64,000 nt of DNA. It comes from Promicromonospora soli (GTDB taxonomy: Bacteria > Actinomycetota > Actinomycetes > Actinomycetales > Cellulomonadaceae). Location: NCBI RefSeq assembly GCF_014653785.1, contig NZ_BNAS01000003.1, positions 448,117-512,116 on the forward strand. Reading direction: 5' to 3'. Below, one piece after another: positions 25,192 through 33,078 of this stretch. The notes below the pieces were generated by a model. It did not search any database and was not told the origin of the DNA. It saw only the letters and a list, made by a program, of their open reading frames with translations. Position 1 is the stretch's first letter; each line of letters begins with the position of its first letter. The position numbers were made by a program, and so were the translations under genes.

Positions 25192-26514
25192 ATGAAGCGG
25201 TATCTGACCATCACGACGGCGGCTGTCGCCGTCGGCCTCCTCGCCGCCGGGTGCAGCGACCCGACGGCGGGCAGCGGCGGCGCCGACCCGAGCGCCGGTT
25301 CGGCGGAGTGGCCCGCGCAGGACACGGACCTGACCGGGACCACGCTCACCATCTGGGCCGCGCAGAACTCCAACACCGCGCCCGACGCCGTCGTCGCCGG
25401 GTTCGAGGAGCTGACCGGTGCCGAGGTCGAGGTCGTCACGATCCCCGACCCGTACGAGCAGGGCGTCCAGACCAAGGTCGCCACGGGTGACCTGCCCGAC
25501 CTGGCGTTCTGGCAGCCGACCGGCTCGATGCTCACCGCGCTCAACGCGCCGACCAACCTGCAGCCGCTCGACGGCGCGCCGTGGGTCGACTCGTACAGCG
25601 AGGGCCTCGCCGACATCACCGGCATCCTGGACGACACCCGCTACGCGGCCCTGATCACCAGCCCCGCGGTCGAGGGCGTGTACTACAACAAGGAGGTCTT
25701 CGCCGAGCACGGGATCACGGAGACGCCCACCGACTGGGACAGCTTCCTCGAGACCGCCCGCACCCTGAAGTCCGACGGCGAGACGCCGTTCTTCGAGATG
25801 GCCGGCGACCAGTGGGCCACGCAGTGGTGGGTGCAGGTCCAGCTCGCCGACGCCGCCCAGGACGGCCTGTGGGACCGCGTGAACACCGGCGAGGAGAAGT
25901 TCACCGACCCCACGATCCTCGGCGCCATCGAGACGTACAAGGGCCTGGTCGACGAGGGCCTCTTCAACGAGGACATCAAGACCGCGACGTTCGAGGACCA
26001 GGCGGACGCCCTGCTGGCGGGGGACGCCGCGATGGCGGTCCAGGTCAACTCGTTCTTCGGCCAGCTCCAGGCCAAGGCGGACTCGGCCGAGCTCGACGAG
26101 AAGATCGGCTTCTTCCCGATCTCGCCCACCGGCAACGTCGGCACGTTCATCCCGGACCAGTCGAACGCGCTCGTCGCCTTCAAGACCGGCGCCGCCGACC
26201 AGGAGGCGGCCGCGCGCCAGCTGCTGTCGTACTGGCTCGGCGACGGGTACGCCGACTTCGTGGCGGACCGCGACACGATCTCGCTGCAGGACGGCGTCCC
26301 GACGCCGGAGTCCGTGCCGCAGGCGCTCCTGGACGTCCACGCGTCCCTCGGTGAGTCCGTCGGGTCCATGCAGGCGCTCGCCGTGGCGAACCCCGACCTG
26401 TACATCTACCTGGCCGACATGATCCAGGGCACGACCACGCCCGAAGAGGTCGCGCAGCAGACCCAGGACCAGTTCGCCCAGCTCGCCCGAGCCCAGGGCA
26501 TCGAAGGCTTCTGA
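25192..26514 (+). CDS. Sugar ABC importer substrate-binding lipoprotein
   Basis: A 440-residue family 1 extracellular solute-binding protein. The signal peptide ends in lipobox LAAGC (Cys about 20). The mature N-terminus reads TTLTIWAAQNSNT, followed by FEELTGAEVEVV and VYYNKEVFAEHGITETPTDW, typical of oligosaccharide-binding proteins. AAGGAG lies 5 bases before the ATG. It forms an operon with the alpha-galactosidase upstream (71-base gap) and two permeases downstream, implying an alpha-galactoside ligand. No ATPase gene is linked; such systems often use a shared MsiK-type ATPase. Confidence 0.93.
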   Translation: MKRYLTITTAAVAVGLLAAGCSDPTAGSGGADPSAGSAEWPAQDTDLTGTTLTIWAAQNSNTAPDAVVAGFEELTGAEVEVVTIPDPYEQGVQTKVATGDLPDLAFWQPTGSMLTALNAPTNLQPLDGAPWVDSYSEGLADITGILDDTRYAALITSPAVEGVYYNKEVFAEHGITETPTDWDSFLETARTLKSDGETPFFEMAGDQWATQWWVQVQLADAAQDGLWDRVNTGEEKFTDPTILGAIETYKGLVDEGLFNEDIKTATFEDQADALLAGDAAMAVQVNSFFGQLQAKADSAELDEKIGFFPISPTGNVGTFIPDQSNALVAFKTGAADQEAAARQLLSYWLGDGYADFVADRDTISLQDGVPTPESVPQALLDVHASLGESVGSMQALAVANPDLYIYLADMIQGTTTPEEVAQQTQDQFAQLARAQGIEGF

Positions 26515-26578
26515 CCCAGACCCGCTGGGTGCCGGGCCGCCGTGAGGCGGCCCGGCACCCACCGTCCGAGGACTGATC

Positions 26579-27529
26579 GTGACCGCACAGACCACAGCCA
26601 TCCCGCCGATGCCGCCCGCCGGACCCTCGGCGTCGCGCCGGCCGACGGCGCGCACCGACCATCGCCACCGCGCCAGCCACCCGGCCACGTTCCTCATCCC
26701 GGCGTTCCTGATCCTCGGGGTGTTCTTCTTCCTGCCGACGATCTTCAACTTCGTCTACGCGCTCACCGACTGGTCGAGCTTCAAGAGCGAGATCGGCTTC
26801 GTCGGGCTGCAGAACATCCAGGACCTCATCTCGAGCGGCACCCTCCTGTCGTCCCTGCGGATCACGCTGGTCTACGCGGTCCTGGTGGCGATCTTCCAGA
26901 ACCTCTTCGGGCTGCTGCTCGCGCTCCTGCTCGAGCGCGACACCAAGATCAACCGCTTCGCCCGGGTCATGTTCTTCATCCCGGTCGTCATGTCCGCGCT
27001 CGCCGCCGGCTACGTGTTCCAGGCGATCCTCAAGCCGGACGGCGCCGCCAACGCGATCCTCAGCGCCTTGAGCGGACAGCCGGTCACGATCCCCTGGCTG
27101 GGGGACACCACGTGGACGCTGGTGGTGGTCGCGCTGATCCACTCCTGGAAGTGGATGGGCCTGTCCATGCTCATCTACCTCGCGGGCCTGAAGACGATCA
27201 GCGAGGACGTGCTCGAGGCCGCCCGGCTCGACGGCGCCTCGGCGTGGACCATGTTCCGCGACATCCGGTTTCCCCTCCTCGCGCCCGCGCTGACGTTCAA
27301 CGTCGCCACCGCTCTGCTCGGCTCGATGAACGGGTTCGACATCGTCCAGGCGACCACCGGCGGCGGGCCGGCCCGCACCACCGAGCTGCTCAACATCTTC
27401 ATCTTCCGCACGTTCGGACAGGGCCTGTTCGCCCAGGCCACGACCATGAGCCTCGTGCTCTTCGTCGTCGTCGTGGCCCTCGCGTTCCCCGTCATCCGGA
27501 CCCTGCGCAAGCGAGAGGAAGTCCTGTGA
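26579..27529 (+). CDS. Sugar ABC importer permease (MalF/UgpA type)
   Basis: A 316-residue membrane protein with a polar N-terminal tail of about 35 residues and six hydrophobic segments. The EAA loop is EDVLEAARLDGASAWTMFRDIRFPLL. The MalF-type N-terminal PAFLILGVFFFLPTIFNF segment is present. GTG start. It overlaps the next permease gene by 4 bases, so the two subunits should be made in equal amounts. Substrate is inferred from the adjoining GH36 enzyme. Confidence 0.93.
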   Translation: MTAQTTAIPPMPPAGPSASRRPTARTDHRHRASHPATFLIPAFLILGVFFFLPTIFNFVYALTDWSSFKSEIGFVGLQNIQDLISSGTLLSSLRITLVYAVLVAIFQNLFGLLLALLLERDTKINRFARVMFFIPVVMSALAAGYVFQAILKPDGAANAILSALSGQPVTIPWLGDTTWTLVVVALIHSWKWMGLSMLIYLAGLKTISEDVLEAARLDGASAWTMFRDIRFPLLAPALTFNVATALLGSMNGFDIVQATTGGGPARTTELLNIFIFRTFGQGLFAQATTMSLVLFVVVVALAFPVIRTLRKREEVL

Positions 27530-28359
27530 ACACCACCAGGCACGGAGTCTGGCGGCGCATCCAGCCGGTCGCCGCGATCCTGGCCGTCGTCCTGCTCATC
27601 GGCATGCCGCTGTGGATTGTCGTCGTCACCGCTGGCAAGACCCAGGGCGAGGCCCTCAACCCCGACCTGTCCCTGCCCACGACGTGGCAGTACGCCGAGA
27701 ACTTCGCGGCGGTCTGGGAGCAGGGCCGGGTACCCGCCGCGTTCTTCGGCAGCCTGCTGGTCATGGTCCCGGCGGTCATCGGGGTGCTCGCGCTCGGGTC
27801 GCTCGCCTCGTGGGTCCTCGCGCGCCGCAGCTCCCGGCGCATGGCCGTGCTCTACGCCCTGGCCATCAGCGGCATAGTGCTGCCGCCCGCCGTCGTGACC
27901 GTCGTGCTGCTGCTGCGCCAGCTCGGCCTCGCAGGCACGGCGATCGGGATGATCGGCGTCTACATGGGCATGTACATGTCGACGGTCATCTTCTTCGTCA
28001 CCGGATTCATCCGCACGATCCCGATGGAGCTCGAGGAGGCGGCGCGCGTGGACGGGGCCGGCCCGCTGCGCGTGTTCGGCAAGATCATCCTGCCGCTGCT
28101 GGCCCCCGTGCTGTCGACGGCGACCATCCTGATCTGCCTGTACGTGTGGAACGACGTCTTCTACGCGTTCTTCGTCGTCGGCGGGCGCCTGGACACCCTG
28201 CCGCTGAACCTGTTCCAGGTCGCCAGCGCCGGGCTGTACCTCGAGAACTGGCACCTGATCTTCGCCTACGTGGTGCTCATGAGCCTGCCGCTGCTGGTCG
28301 TGTTCATCGTCGCGCAGCGCAAGATCATCTCCGGCATCACCTCCGGGGCGGTCAAGTAG
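27526..28359 (+). CDS. Sugar ABC importer permease (MalG/UgpE type)
   Basis: A 277-residue second permease with the MalG-type EAA loop IPMELEEAARVDGAGPLRVFGKIILPLL and six hydrophobic segments. The GTG start lies in the end of the previous gene. It is the last gene of the LacI-linked operon and is followed after 12 bases by a strong hairpin. The missing ATPase has to come from elsewhere. Confidence 0.93.
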   Translation: MNTTRHGVWRRIQPVAAILAVVLLIGMPLWIVVVTAGKTQGEALNPDLSLPTTWQYAENFAAVWEQGRVPAAFFGSLLVMVPAVIGVLALGSLASWVLARRSSRRMAVLYALAISGIVLPPAVVTVVLLLRQLGLAGTAIGMIGVYMGMYMSTVIFFVTGFIRTIPMELEEAARVDGAGPLRVFGKIILPLLAPVLSTATILICLYVWNDVFYAFFVVGGRLDTLPLNLFQVASAGLYLENWHLIFAYVVLMSLPLLVVFIVAQRKIISGITSGAVK

Positions 28360-28371
28360 CGAGCGGCCCGC

Positions 28372-28397
28372 GCTCCAGGGGCGAGAGCCCCTGGAGC
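28372..28397. terminator. Hairpin terminator after sugar operon
   Basis: A perfect 11-bp GC-rich stem (GCTCCAGGGGC and its complement) with a GAGA loop directly after the last permease gene. There is no U-tract, which is usual in actinobacteria. Confidence 0.8.
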
Positions 28398-28443
28398 AGC
28401 GGGAGTAGCGTCGTTGACCTGGGGTCGTGCGGAGGAGGCGGCG

Positions 28444-28677
28444 ATGGTCCCGACGATGATGCTGGTCGGGCTGGTGTTCGGCCGCTGGTGGCGAACCACG
28501 CTGATCGCCGCCGCGGTCCTCTGGCCGGCGCTCGTCGCCTGGACGGCGGGACCGTTGTCCGTCGGTCAGGTGATCGGAGCGTCGCTCCTCGGCGCCGCGA
28601 ACGCGGCTGTCGGCGTCCTCGTCCACCAGGCGGTGCGGTGGCTGGTCCGACGAGGGCGCCAGGGCCGGTCGGTCTGA
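28444..28677 (+). CDS. Small hypothetical membrane protein, 77 residues
   Basis: Not recognised as a named family. The product has two or three hydrophobic segments (VPTMMLVGLVF, LIAAAVLWPALVAW and GASLLGAANAAVGVLVHQAV) and a basic C-terminus (RRGRQGRSV). The ATG at 28444 is chosen because GGAGGAGG precedes it. It follows the terminator hairpin of the sugar operon and converges with the oxidoreductase gene. A small integral membrane protein is the only safe description. Confidence 0.55.
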   Translation: MVPTMMLVGLVFGRWWRTTLIAAAVLWPALVAWTAGPLSVGQVIGASLLGAANAAVGVLVHQAVRWLVRRGRQGRSV

Positions 28678-28692
28678 TGTGCGACGGGTTCC

Positions 28693-29688
28693 TCAGGCCC
28701 GGGTGATGACGGCCTTGCCGCGGACGCCGCCCTTGCCCTGCGACTGCACGGCCTCCGCGGTCTGGTCGAAGTCGAAGACCCGTCCCACGACGGGACGCAG
28801 GACGCCGCTGTCGACGAGGGCGCTGATCTTGCGCAGCTGGTCGCCGCTGGCGCGCATGAAGAGGAACTCGTACGTCACACCGAGCTTCTTCGCCTGCCGG
28901 CGGATCTTGCTGCTGAGCGCCGCCATCGCGAGGCGCAGCACCGGGTTCAGGCCGGCCTCGCGGGCGAACGCGGGGTCGGGCGGCCCGACGATGCTGATCG
29001 CCTTGCCGCCGGGGCGCAGCACCCGGAGGGACTTCTCGAGGTTCTCGCCGCCGACGCTGTCCAGCACCAGGTCGTACCCGTCCAGGAGCTGCTCGAAGTC
29101 CTGGTTCCGGTAGTCGACGACGCTGTCGGCGCCGAGCTCCCGGACGAAGTCGACGTTGCCCGCGCTGACCGTGGTCGCGACGGTGGCGCCGAGGTGCTTG
29201 GCGAGCTGGATCGCGACTGTCCCGACGCCGCCGGAGCCGCCGTGGATGAGGACCCGCTGACCCGGCTGAACGTTGCCCCTCTCGACCAGCGCCTGCCATG
29301 CGGTCAGGGCGACCAGCGGCAGCGAGCCCGCCTCCTCGAGAGTTGCCGTCGCTGGCTTGAGCGCCAGATCGGCCTCGGGGACCGCGATGCGCTCCGCGAA
29401 GGTCCCGATGCGGTCCGTGCGGGGCTGGGCATACACCTGGTCACCGAGCGCGAACCCCCGCACCTGGGCCCCGACGCGGATCACCGTCCCTGCGACGTCG
29501 CTGCCCATGACCTGCGGCAGCTCGTAGCGGAGGAACGACTTGAACGCTCCCGACCGGATCTTCTCGTCGACGACGTTGAGCCCGGCGGCCTGGACCTGAA
29601 CCAGCACGTCATGCTCTCCGACGACGGGCTCGGGAACGTCCGCTTCCTGCAGCGGCTCCTTGTACTTGTTGATGACAAACGCACGCAT
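28693..29688 (-). CDS. Zinc-independent NADPH:quinone oxidoreductase-like MDR protein
   Basis: A 331-residue medium-chain dehydrogenase/reductase of the quinone oxidoreductase branch. GroES-like N-terminal domain, then the Rossmann domain with HGGSGGVGTVAIQLAKHLGA and a conserved DLVLDSVGG segment. The catalytic zinc ligands of alcohol dehydrogenases are absent. Such enzymes reduce quinones or enones with NADPH. Start is the ATG at 29688 (MRAFVINKYKEP). It lies downstream of the alpha/beta-hydrolase and divergent TetR, so it is probably the second gene of that TetR-controlled unit. Confidence 0.9.
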   Translation of the reverse strand: MRAFVINKYKEPLQEADVPEPVVGEHDVLVQVQAAGLNVVDEKIRSGAFKSFLRYELPQVMGSDVAGTVIRVGAQVRGFALGDQVYAQPRTDRIGTFAERIAVPEADLALKPATATLEEAGSLPLVALTAWQALVERGNVQPGQRVLIHGGSGGVGTVAIQLAKHLGATVATTVSAGNVDFVRELGADSVVDYRNQDFEQLLDGYDLVLDSVGGENLEKSLRVLRPGGKAISIVGPPDPAFAREAGLNPVLRLAMAALSSKIRRQAKKLGVTYEFLFMRASGDQLRKISALVDSGVLRPVVGRVFDFDQTAEAVQSQGKGGVRGKAVITRA

Positions 29689-29713
29689 GGTGACTTTCCT
29701 TCTTGGTCTGGTG

Positions 29714-29748
29714 TTGTGCTGATGGCTTGTGCTGATGGCTTGTGACTG
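29714..29748. repeat. 13-bp tandem repeat between hydrolase and oxidoreductase genes
   Basis: TTGTGCTGATGGC occurs twice in direct tandem (29714-29726, 29727-29739), followed by a partial third unit. It lies in the 74-base spacer upstream of the oxidoreductase start, probably in the intercistronic mRNA. Confidence 0.75.
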
Positions 29749-29762
29749 CCGCGGGCTGGGGG

Positions 29763-30614
29763 CTAGCGGCGGAGGAAGTCGCGCGCGGCGTCGACGAACT
29801 CGCGGTGGTACTGGAAGACCGCGCCGTGACCGGAGTCCGGGTAGACCGTCACCGCCGCGCCCGGAAATCGCCGGGCCAGCTCGGCGGCGTTCGCTGGCGG
29901 CACCAACCGGTCGCTGTCGCCGTGGACGATGAAGACCTCGTCGACGGCTGACGACAGCTCGACGGGAGCCTGCAGGCCCCATCGGCGCACCGCGGTCAGC
30001 TGCGCGCGAACCGCCCCCAGGGTCACGGGCTTGTCGCGCCCCGTCGTGCGTTGCTTCAGCCGCGCGAGGTAGGCACGGGCGGCGCGCGCCCCCGTGGCGG
30101 TGGAGGTGAAGAACAGCAGCGTCTTCGGATCGTTGAGCCTGAGCGCGGCGCGGACCCCCGTGATGACGGCGGTACGGGTGATGGTGGCCAGGCCGGGCCC
30201 ACCTGCAGGTCCCGTGCTCGCGAGGATGAGCCGGTCGATCAGCCGCGGTGCCCGCGCGGCGACGGCTTGGGCGACCATCCCGCCCACCGCCAGGCCGAAC
30301 ATGTCCACGCGGTCGTGACCGAGCGCCCGGATCAGCGCCACGACGTCGTCGGCCATCTCCTCGAACGACTCGCGGGCGCGTCCTGTGGAGTCGCCGACGC
30401 CGCGGTAGTCGACCGCGATGACCCGGTGATCCTGCGCCAGACCGTCCACGATGCGCGGGTCCCAGCCGTCGAGGTTCGCCCCGAGATGCGTCAGCAGGAC
30501 CAGCGGGATCCCCGTCTGCGGGCCGAGCTCGCGGTAGGCGAACAGGGCACCCGCGGCCGGGATCGTGCGTGTCGGTGCGTCCGTGTAGCTCCGCACCGTT
30601 CCTTGCTGCGACAT
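29763..30614 (-). CDS. Alpha/beta-hydrolase-fold protein with Ala at the nucleophile position
   Basis: A 283-residue alpha/beta-hydrolase homologue. The oxyanion region HLGANLDGWDPR, the acid segment VHGDSDRLVP and the catalytic histidine in SGHGAVFQ are all present. The nucleophile elbow, normally G-x-S-x-G-G, reads GLAVGG, so Ala109 replaces the serine (codon GCG at 30288-30290 on the minus strand). It is therefore likely to be a non-hydrolytic binding protein, a cofactor-independent enzyme that does not need the serine, or a decayed enzyme. Start is the ATG at 30614 with a GGGAGAG ribosome site. It diverges from tetR. Confidence 0.85.
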   Translation of the reverse strand: MSQQGTVRSYTDAPTRTIPAAGALFAYRELGPQTGIPLVLLTHLGANLDGWDPRIVDGLAQDHRVIAVDYRGVGDSTGRARESFEEMADDVVALIRALGHDRVDMFGLAVGGMVAQAVAARAPRLIDRLILASTGPAGGPGLATITRTAVITGVRAALRLNDPKTLLFFTSTATGARAARAYLARLKQRTTGRDKPVTLGAVRAQLTAVRRWGLQAPVELSSAVDEVFIVHGDSDRLVPPANAAELARRFPGAAVTVYPDSGHGAVFQYHREFVDAARDFLRR

Positions 30615-30652
30615 GTCTCTCTCCCGAGGGTCTCGTCCGGCTCGATGAAGCC

Positions 30653-30678
30653 GAGTATGCTCAATCATGAGCAGACTC
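30653..30678. promoter_or_regulatory. TetR operator palindrome
   Basis: Two 11-bp arms (30653-30663 GAGTATGCTCA; 30668-30678 TGAGCAGACTC) with one mismatch and a 4-bp centre. It lies in the 89-bp spacer between the divergent hydrolase and tetR genes, the usual place for a TetR site controlling both. Confidence 0.75.
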
Positions 30679-30703
30679 AGAAACATTGTCAAGAGGGGAC
30701 CAC

Positions 30704-31324
30704 ATGGAACACCGACGAATGCCGATCGGGCGCCGCGAGCGGGCCAAGCAGGACAAGCGCGAACGGATCATGGCCGCGGCCCGGGAGCTGCTCGCGCAGC
30801 ACGGCGTCAGCGGCGTCACTACGCAGGAGATCGCCGATCGGGCCGATGTCGCGATCGGCACCCTGTACCTGTACGCGTCCACCAAGGCGGAGCTGCTGAT
30901 CATGGTCCAGAACCAGAAGTTCGCCGCCGCCATCGACGAGGGCCTGGTCGCCGCGAGCGACGCCGCCGAGCAGGGCGCGCTCGAGAGCGCCGTGGCCCTC
31001 ATCCGTCCGGTTGTGGTGTGTGTGCGGGAGCACGTCGAGAACGGCCGCACGTACCTGCACGAGCTGGTCTTCGGGGATCCTGCCGAGCCCTACCGGCGGG
31101 AGGGCCTGGTCCTTGCCGCTCGACTCGAGCACGGCGTCATCGGCGTGCTCACCCGCGACGGGTCCATCGATGCCACCGTTGCGGCGCTGCTGGCGCGGGT
31201 GATCACCGCGGTCATCCACGTCAGCACGACCGCCACCGTGTACCTGCACCGCAGCGATGACGCCGTCCTTGCCGACATCCGCGAGCAGATCGGTGCCGTC
31301 CTGGCATCCCGTGCCGCCGCCTGA
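30704..31324 (+). CDS. TetR-family transcriptional regulator
   Basis: A 206-residue TetR repressor. The N-terminal helix-turn-helix (AARELLAQHGVSGVTTQEIADRADVAIGTLYLYASTKAELL) covers about residues 20-70; the C-terminal ligand-binding domain is not assignable to a known ligand. The ATG at 30704 is preceded by AGAGGGGA; a TTG at 30686 is possible. It presumably represses the divergent hydrolase-oxidoreductase pair and itself through the palindrome at 30653. Confidence 0.92.
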   Translation: MEHRRMPIGRRERAKQDKRERIMAAARELLAQHGVSGVTTQEIADRADVAIGTLYLYASTKAELLIMVQNQKFAAAIDEGLVAASDAAEQGALESAVALIRPVVVCVREHVENGRTYLHELVFGDPAEPYRREGLVLAARLEHGVIGVLTRDGSIDATVAALLARVITAVIHVSTTATVYLHRSDDAVLADIREQIGAVLASRAAA

Positions 31325-31365
31325 CCGCTCGCCTCACGTGAGAAGGCTCGGGGCCGGCCCGGCGC

Positions 31366-31749
31366 TCAGGCGTAGCTGGCCTTGACCACCAGTACGGGGG
31401 CCGGCGAGTCGAGCAGCACCTGCTGCGTCGTCGACCCGACGAGGAACGTGCCGACGGTGGAGTGCTTGCGCGAGCCGATGACCACGAGCTGCGCAGAGAC
31501 GGCCTCGGCCCGGTCGACTATCGCGTCGGCGACGTCGGCTTGCTCGGCGCGGAAGGTGATCGGCGCCATGGTGACGGTGGGGGGTATGGCGTCGAGCAGG
31601 TGCGCGAGCGCCGCGGGGACCTTGCGGTCCGCCTGCGGCGTGAGCACGAGGACAGCCAGCTCCTGCCGGCGTCGCACCGCCTCGTTGACTGCCGCGCGCA
31701 TCGCGGCCTCACCCTGGGGTGACTCGTTGTACGCCACGAGGACGGTCAT
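31366..31749 (-). CDS. UspA-family universal stress protein
   Basis: A 127-residue single-domain universal stress protein. It starts MTVLVAYNESPQGEAAM with the conserved early Asx/Glu loop, and ends with VIGSRKHSTVGTFLVGSTTQQVLLDSPAPVLVVK, the G-x2-H-x-type ATP-binding loop and Ser/Thr cluster. Start is the ATG at 31749, with AAAGG 4 bases before it and GGAGG further upstream. It stands alone, divergent from the SPFH gene. Function is probably stress-related nucleotide binding. Confidence 0.88.
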   Translation of the reverse strand: MTVLVAYNESPQGEAAMRAAVNEAVRRRQELAVLVLTPQADRKVPAALAHLLDAIPPTVTMAPITFRAEQADVADAIVDRAEAVSAQLVVIGSRKHSTVGTFLVGSTTQQVLLDSPAPVLVVKASYA

Positions 31750-31946
31750 CGGCCTTTGCACCTCCGGACAGGTTCGCCGGGTTGTCACCCCTGCTGGTGA
31801 AACTCTCTCACAAGTCCGGGACTCCGGCAGTCATCGCCTGCCCACGTGGGCTGCGGCAAGGCTGTTTTCGTTTCCACTGTCGTACTCGGCTTGTAAGGTC
31901 CGAATGCGCGCAGCGTCGCGGCCGGGGAGAACAGAGGGAGCACGTC

Positions 31947-33077
31947 ATGGGCCTGCTGGACAAGATCAAGGGCGAGCTCGTCGACATCGTCGAATGGCTC
32001 GACGACACGCGGGACACCATCGTGTGGCGGTTCCCCCGCTACGAGAACGAGATCAAGATGGGCGCGCGGCTCGTCGTGCGGGAGTCGCAGACCGCCGTCT
32101 TCGTCAACGAGGGCGTCATCGCCGACGTGTTCGGGCCCGGCACGTACACGCTCGAGACCCAGAACCTGCCTGTGCTGTCGACGCTGAAGGGCTGGAAGCA
32201 CGGCTTCCGCTCGCCGTTCAAGGCCGAGGTGTACTTCGTCAGCACCCGGCAGTTCACCGACATGAAGTGGGGCACCAAGAACCCCGTCATGATGCGGGAC
32301 CCGGAGCTGGGCATGGTGCGCGTGCGTGCCTTCGGCGCGTTCTCGGCCCGGGTCGCGGACCCGCAGAAGCTGCTGCGCGAGCTCGTCGGCACCGACCCGC
32401 AGTTCCGCACCGACGAGGTGCACGAGTACCTGCGGCAGAACATCGTGAGCCACCTCGCGAGCGTGCTCGCGTCGGCGGGGATCCCCGTGATCGACCTCGC
32501 CGCCCACCACAGCGACTTCGGCGACCAGCTGGCGACCAAGCTCACCGACGAGCTGGCGGACCTGGGCATCTCCGTGCCGAAGTTCGTCATCGAGAACATC
32601 TCGCTTCCGCCGGAGGTCGAGGAGGCGCTCGACAAGCGCACGTCCATGGGCATCGTCTCCTCCGGGACGGTGGGGAGCATGGCCGCATTCCAGCAGTTCC
32701 AGGCGGGCGAGGCGATGGAGGCCGCCGCCGGTGCGGGCGGCGGGGCGAGCGCGGTGGTCGGCATGGGCCTCGGGCAGTCGGTGGGTAACGCGATCGTGCC
32801 GCCCGCTCAGCCGGTGCCGGCGGCGTCGTCCGCGCCCGCCGCGCCGGGGGCGCCGTCAGGCCCGCCGCCGCTGCCCGGCTGGTACCTGGGCAACGGCGGC
32901 GCGCAGACCGGCCCGTTCGACGATGCCGCGCTGGCCGGTCAGGCCGCCGCCGGCACCCTGACGGCCGGCACGCTCATCTGGCGCGCCGGCATGGCGGGCT
33001 GGGAACCGGCGTCGTCCGTGCCCGACATCGCGAAGCACCTCGGCGCGACACCGCCGCCGCTCCCGCCGCAGGCCTGA
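31947..33077 (+). CDS. SPFH-domain protein with C-terminal GYF_2-like domain
   Basis: A 376-residue virion-core/YdjI-type SPFH protein. Residues about 1-270 form the SPFH core (RESQTAVFVNEGVIADVFGPGTYTL; RVRAFGAFSARV; FVIENISLPPEVEEAL). A Gly/Ala- and Pro-rich linker then leads to a C-terminal GYF_2-like domain (GWYLGNGGAQTGPFDDAAL and WRAGMAGWEP), which typically mediates protein contacts. GAGGGAG precedes the ATG. It is followed after one base by a zinc-ribbon membrane protein and then a small zinc-ribbon gene. The set resembles the Bacillus YdjGHI module that recruits PspA at stressed membranes (inference). Confidence 0.88.
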   Translation: MGLLDKIKGELVDIVEWLDDTRDTIVWRFPRYENEIKMGARLVVRESQTAVFVNEGVIADVFGPGTYTLETQNLPVLSTLKGWKHGFRSPFKAEVYFVSTRQFTDMKWGTKNPVMMRDPELGMVRVRAFGAFSARVADPQKLLRELVGTDPQFRTDEVHEYLRQNIVSHLASVLASAGIPVIDLAAHHSDFGDQLATKLTDELADLGISVPKFVIENISLPPEVEEALDKRTSMGIVSSGTVGSMAAFQQFQAGEAMEAAAGAGGGASAVVGMGLGQSVGNAIVPPAQPVPAASSAPAAPGAPSGPPPLPGWYLGNGGAQTGPFDDAALAGQAAAGTLTAGTLIWRAGMAGWEPASSVPDIAKHLGATPPPLPPQA

Positions 33078-33078
33078 G

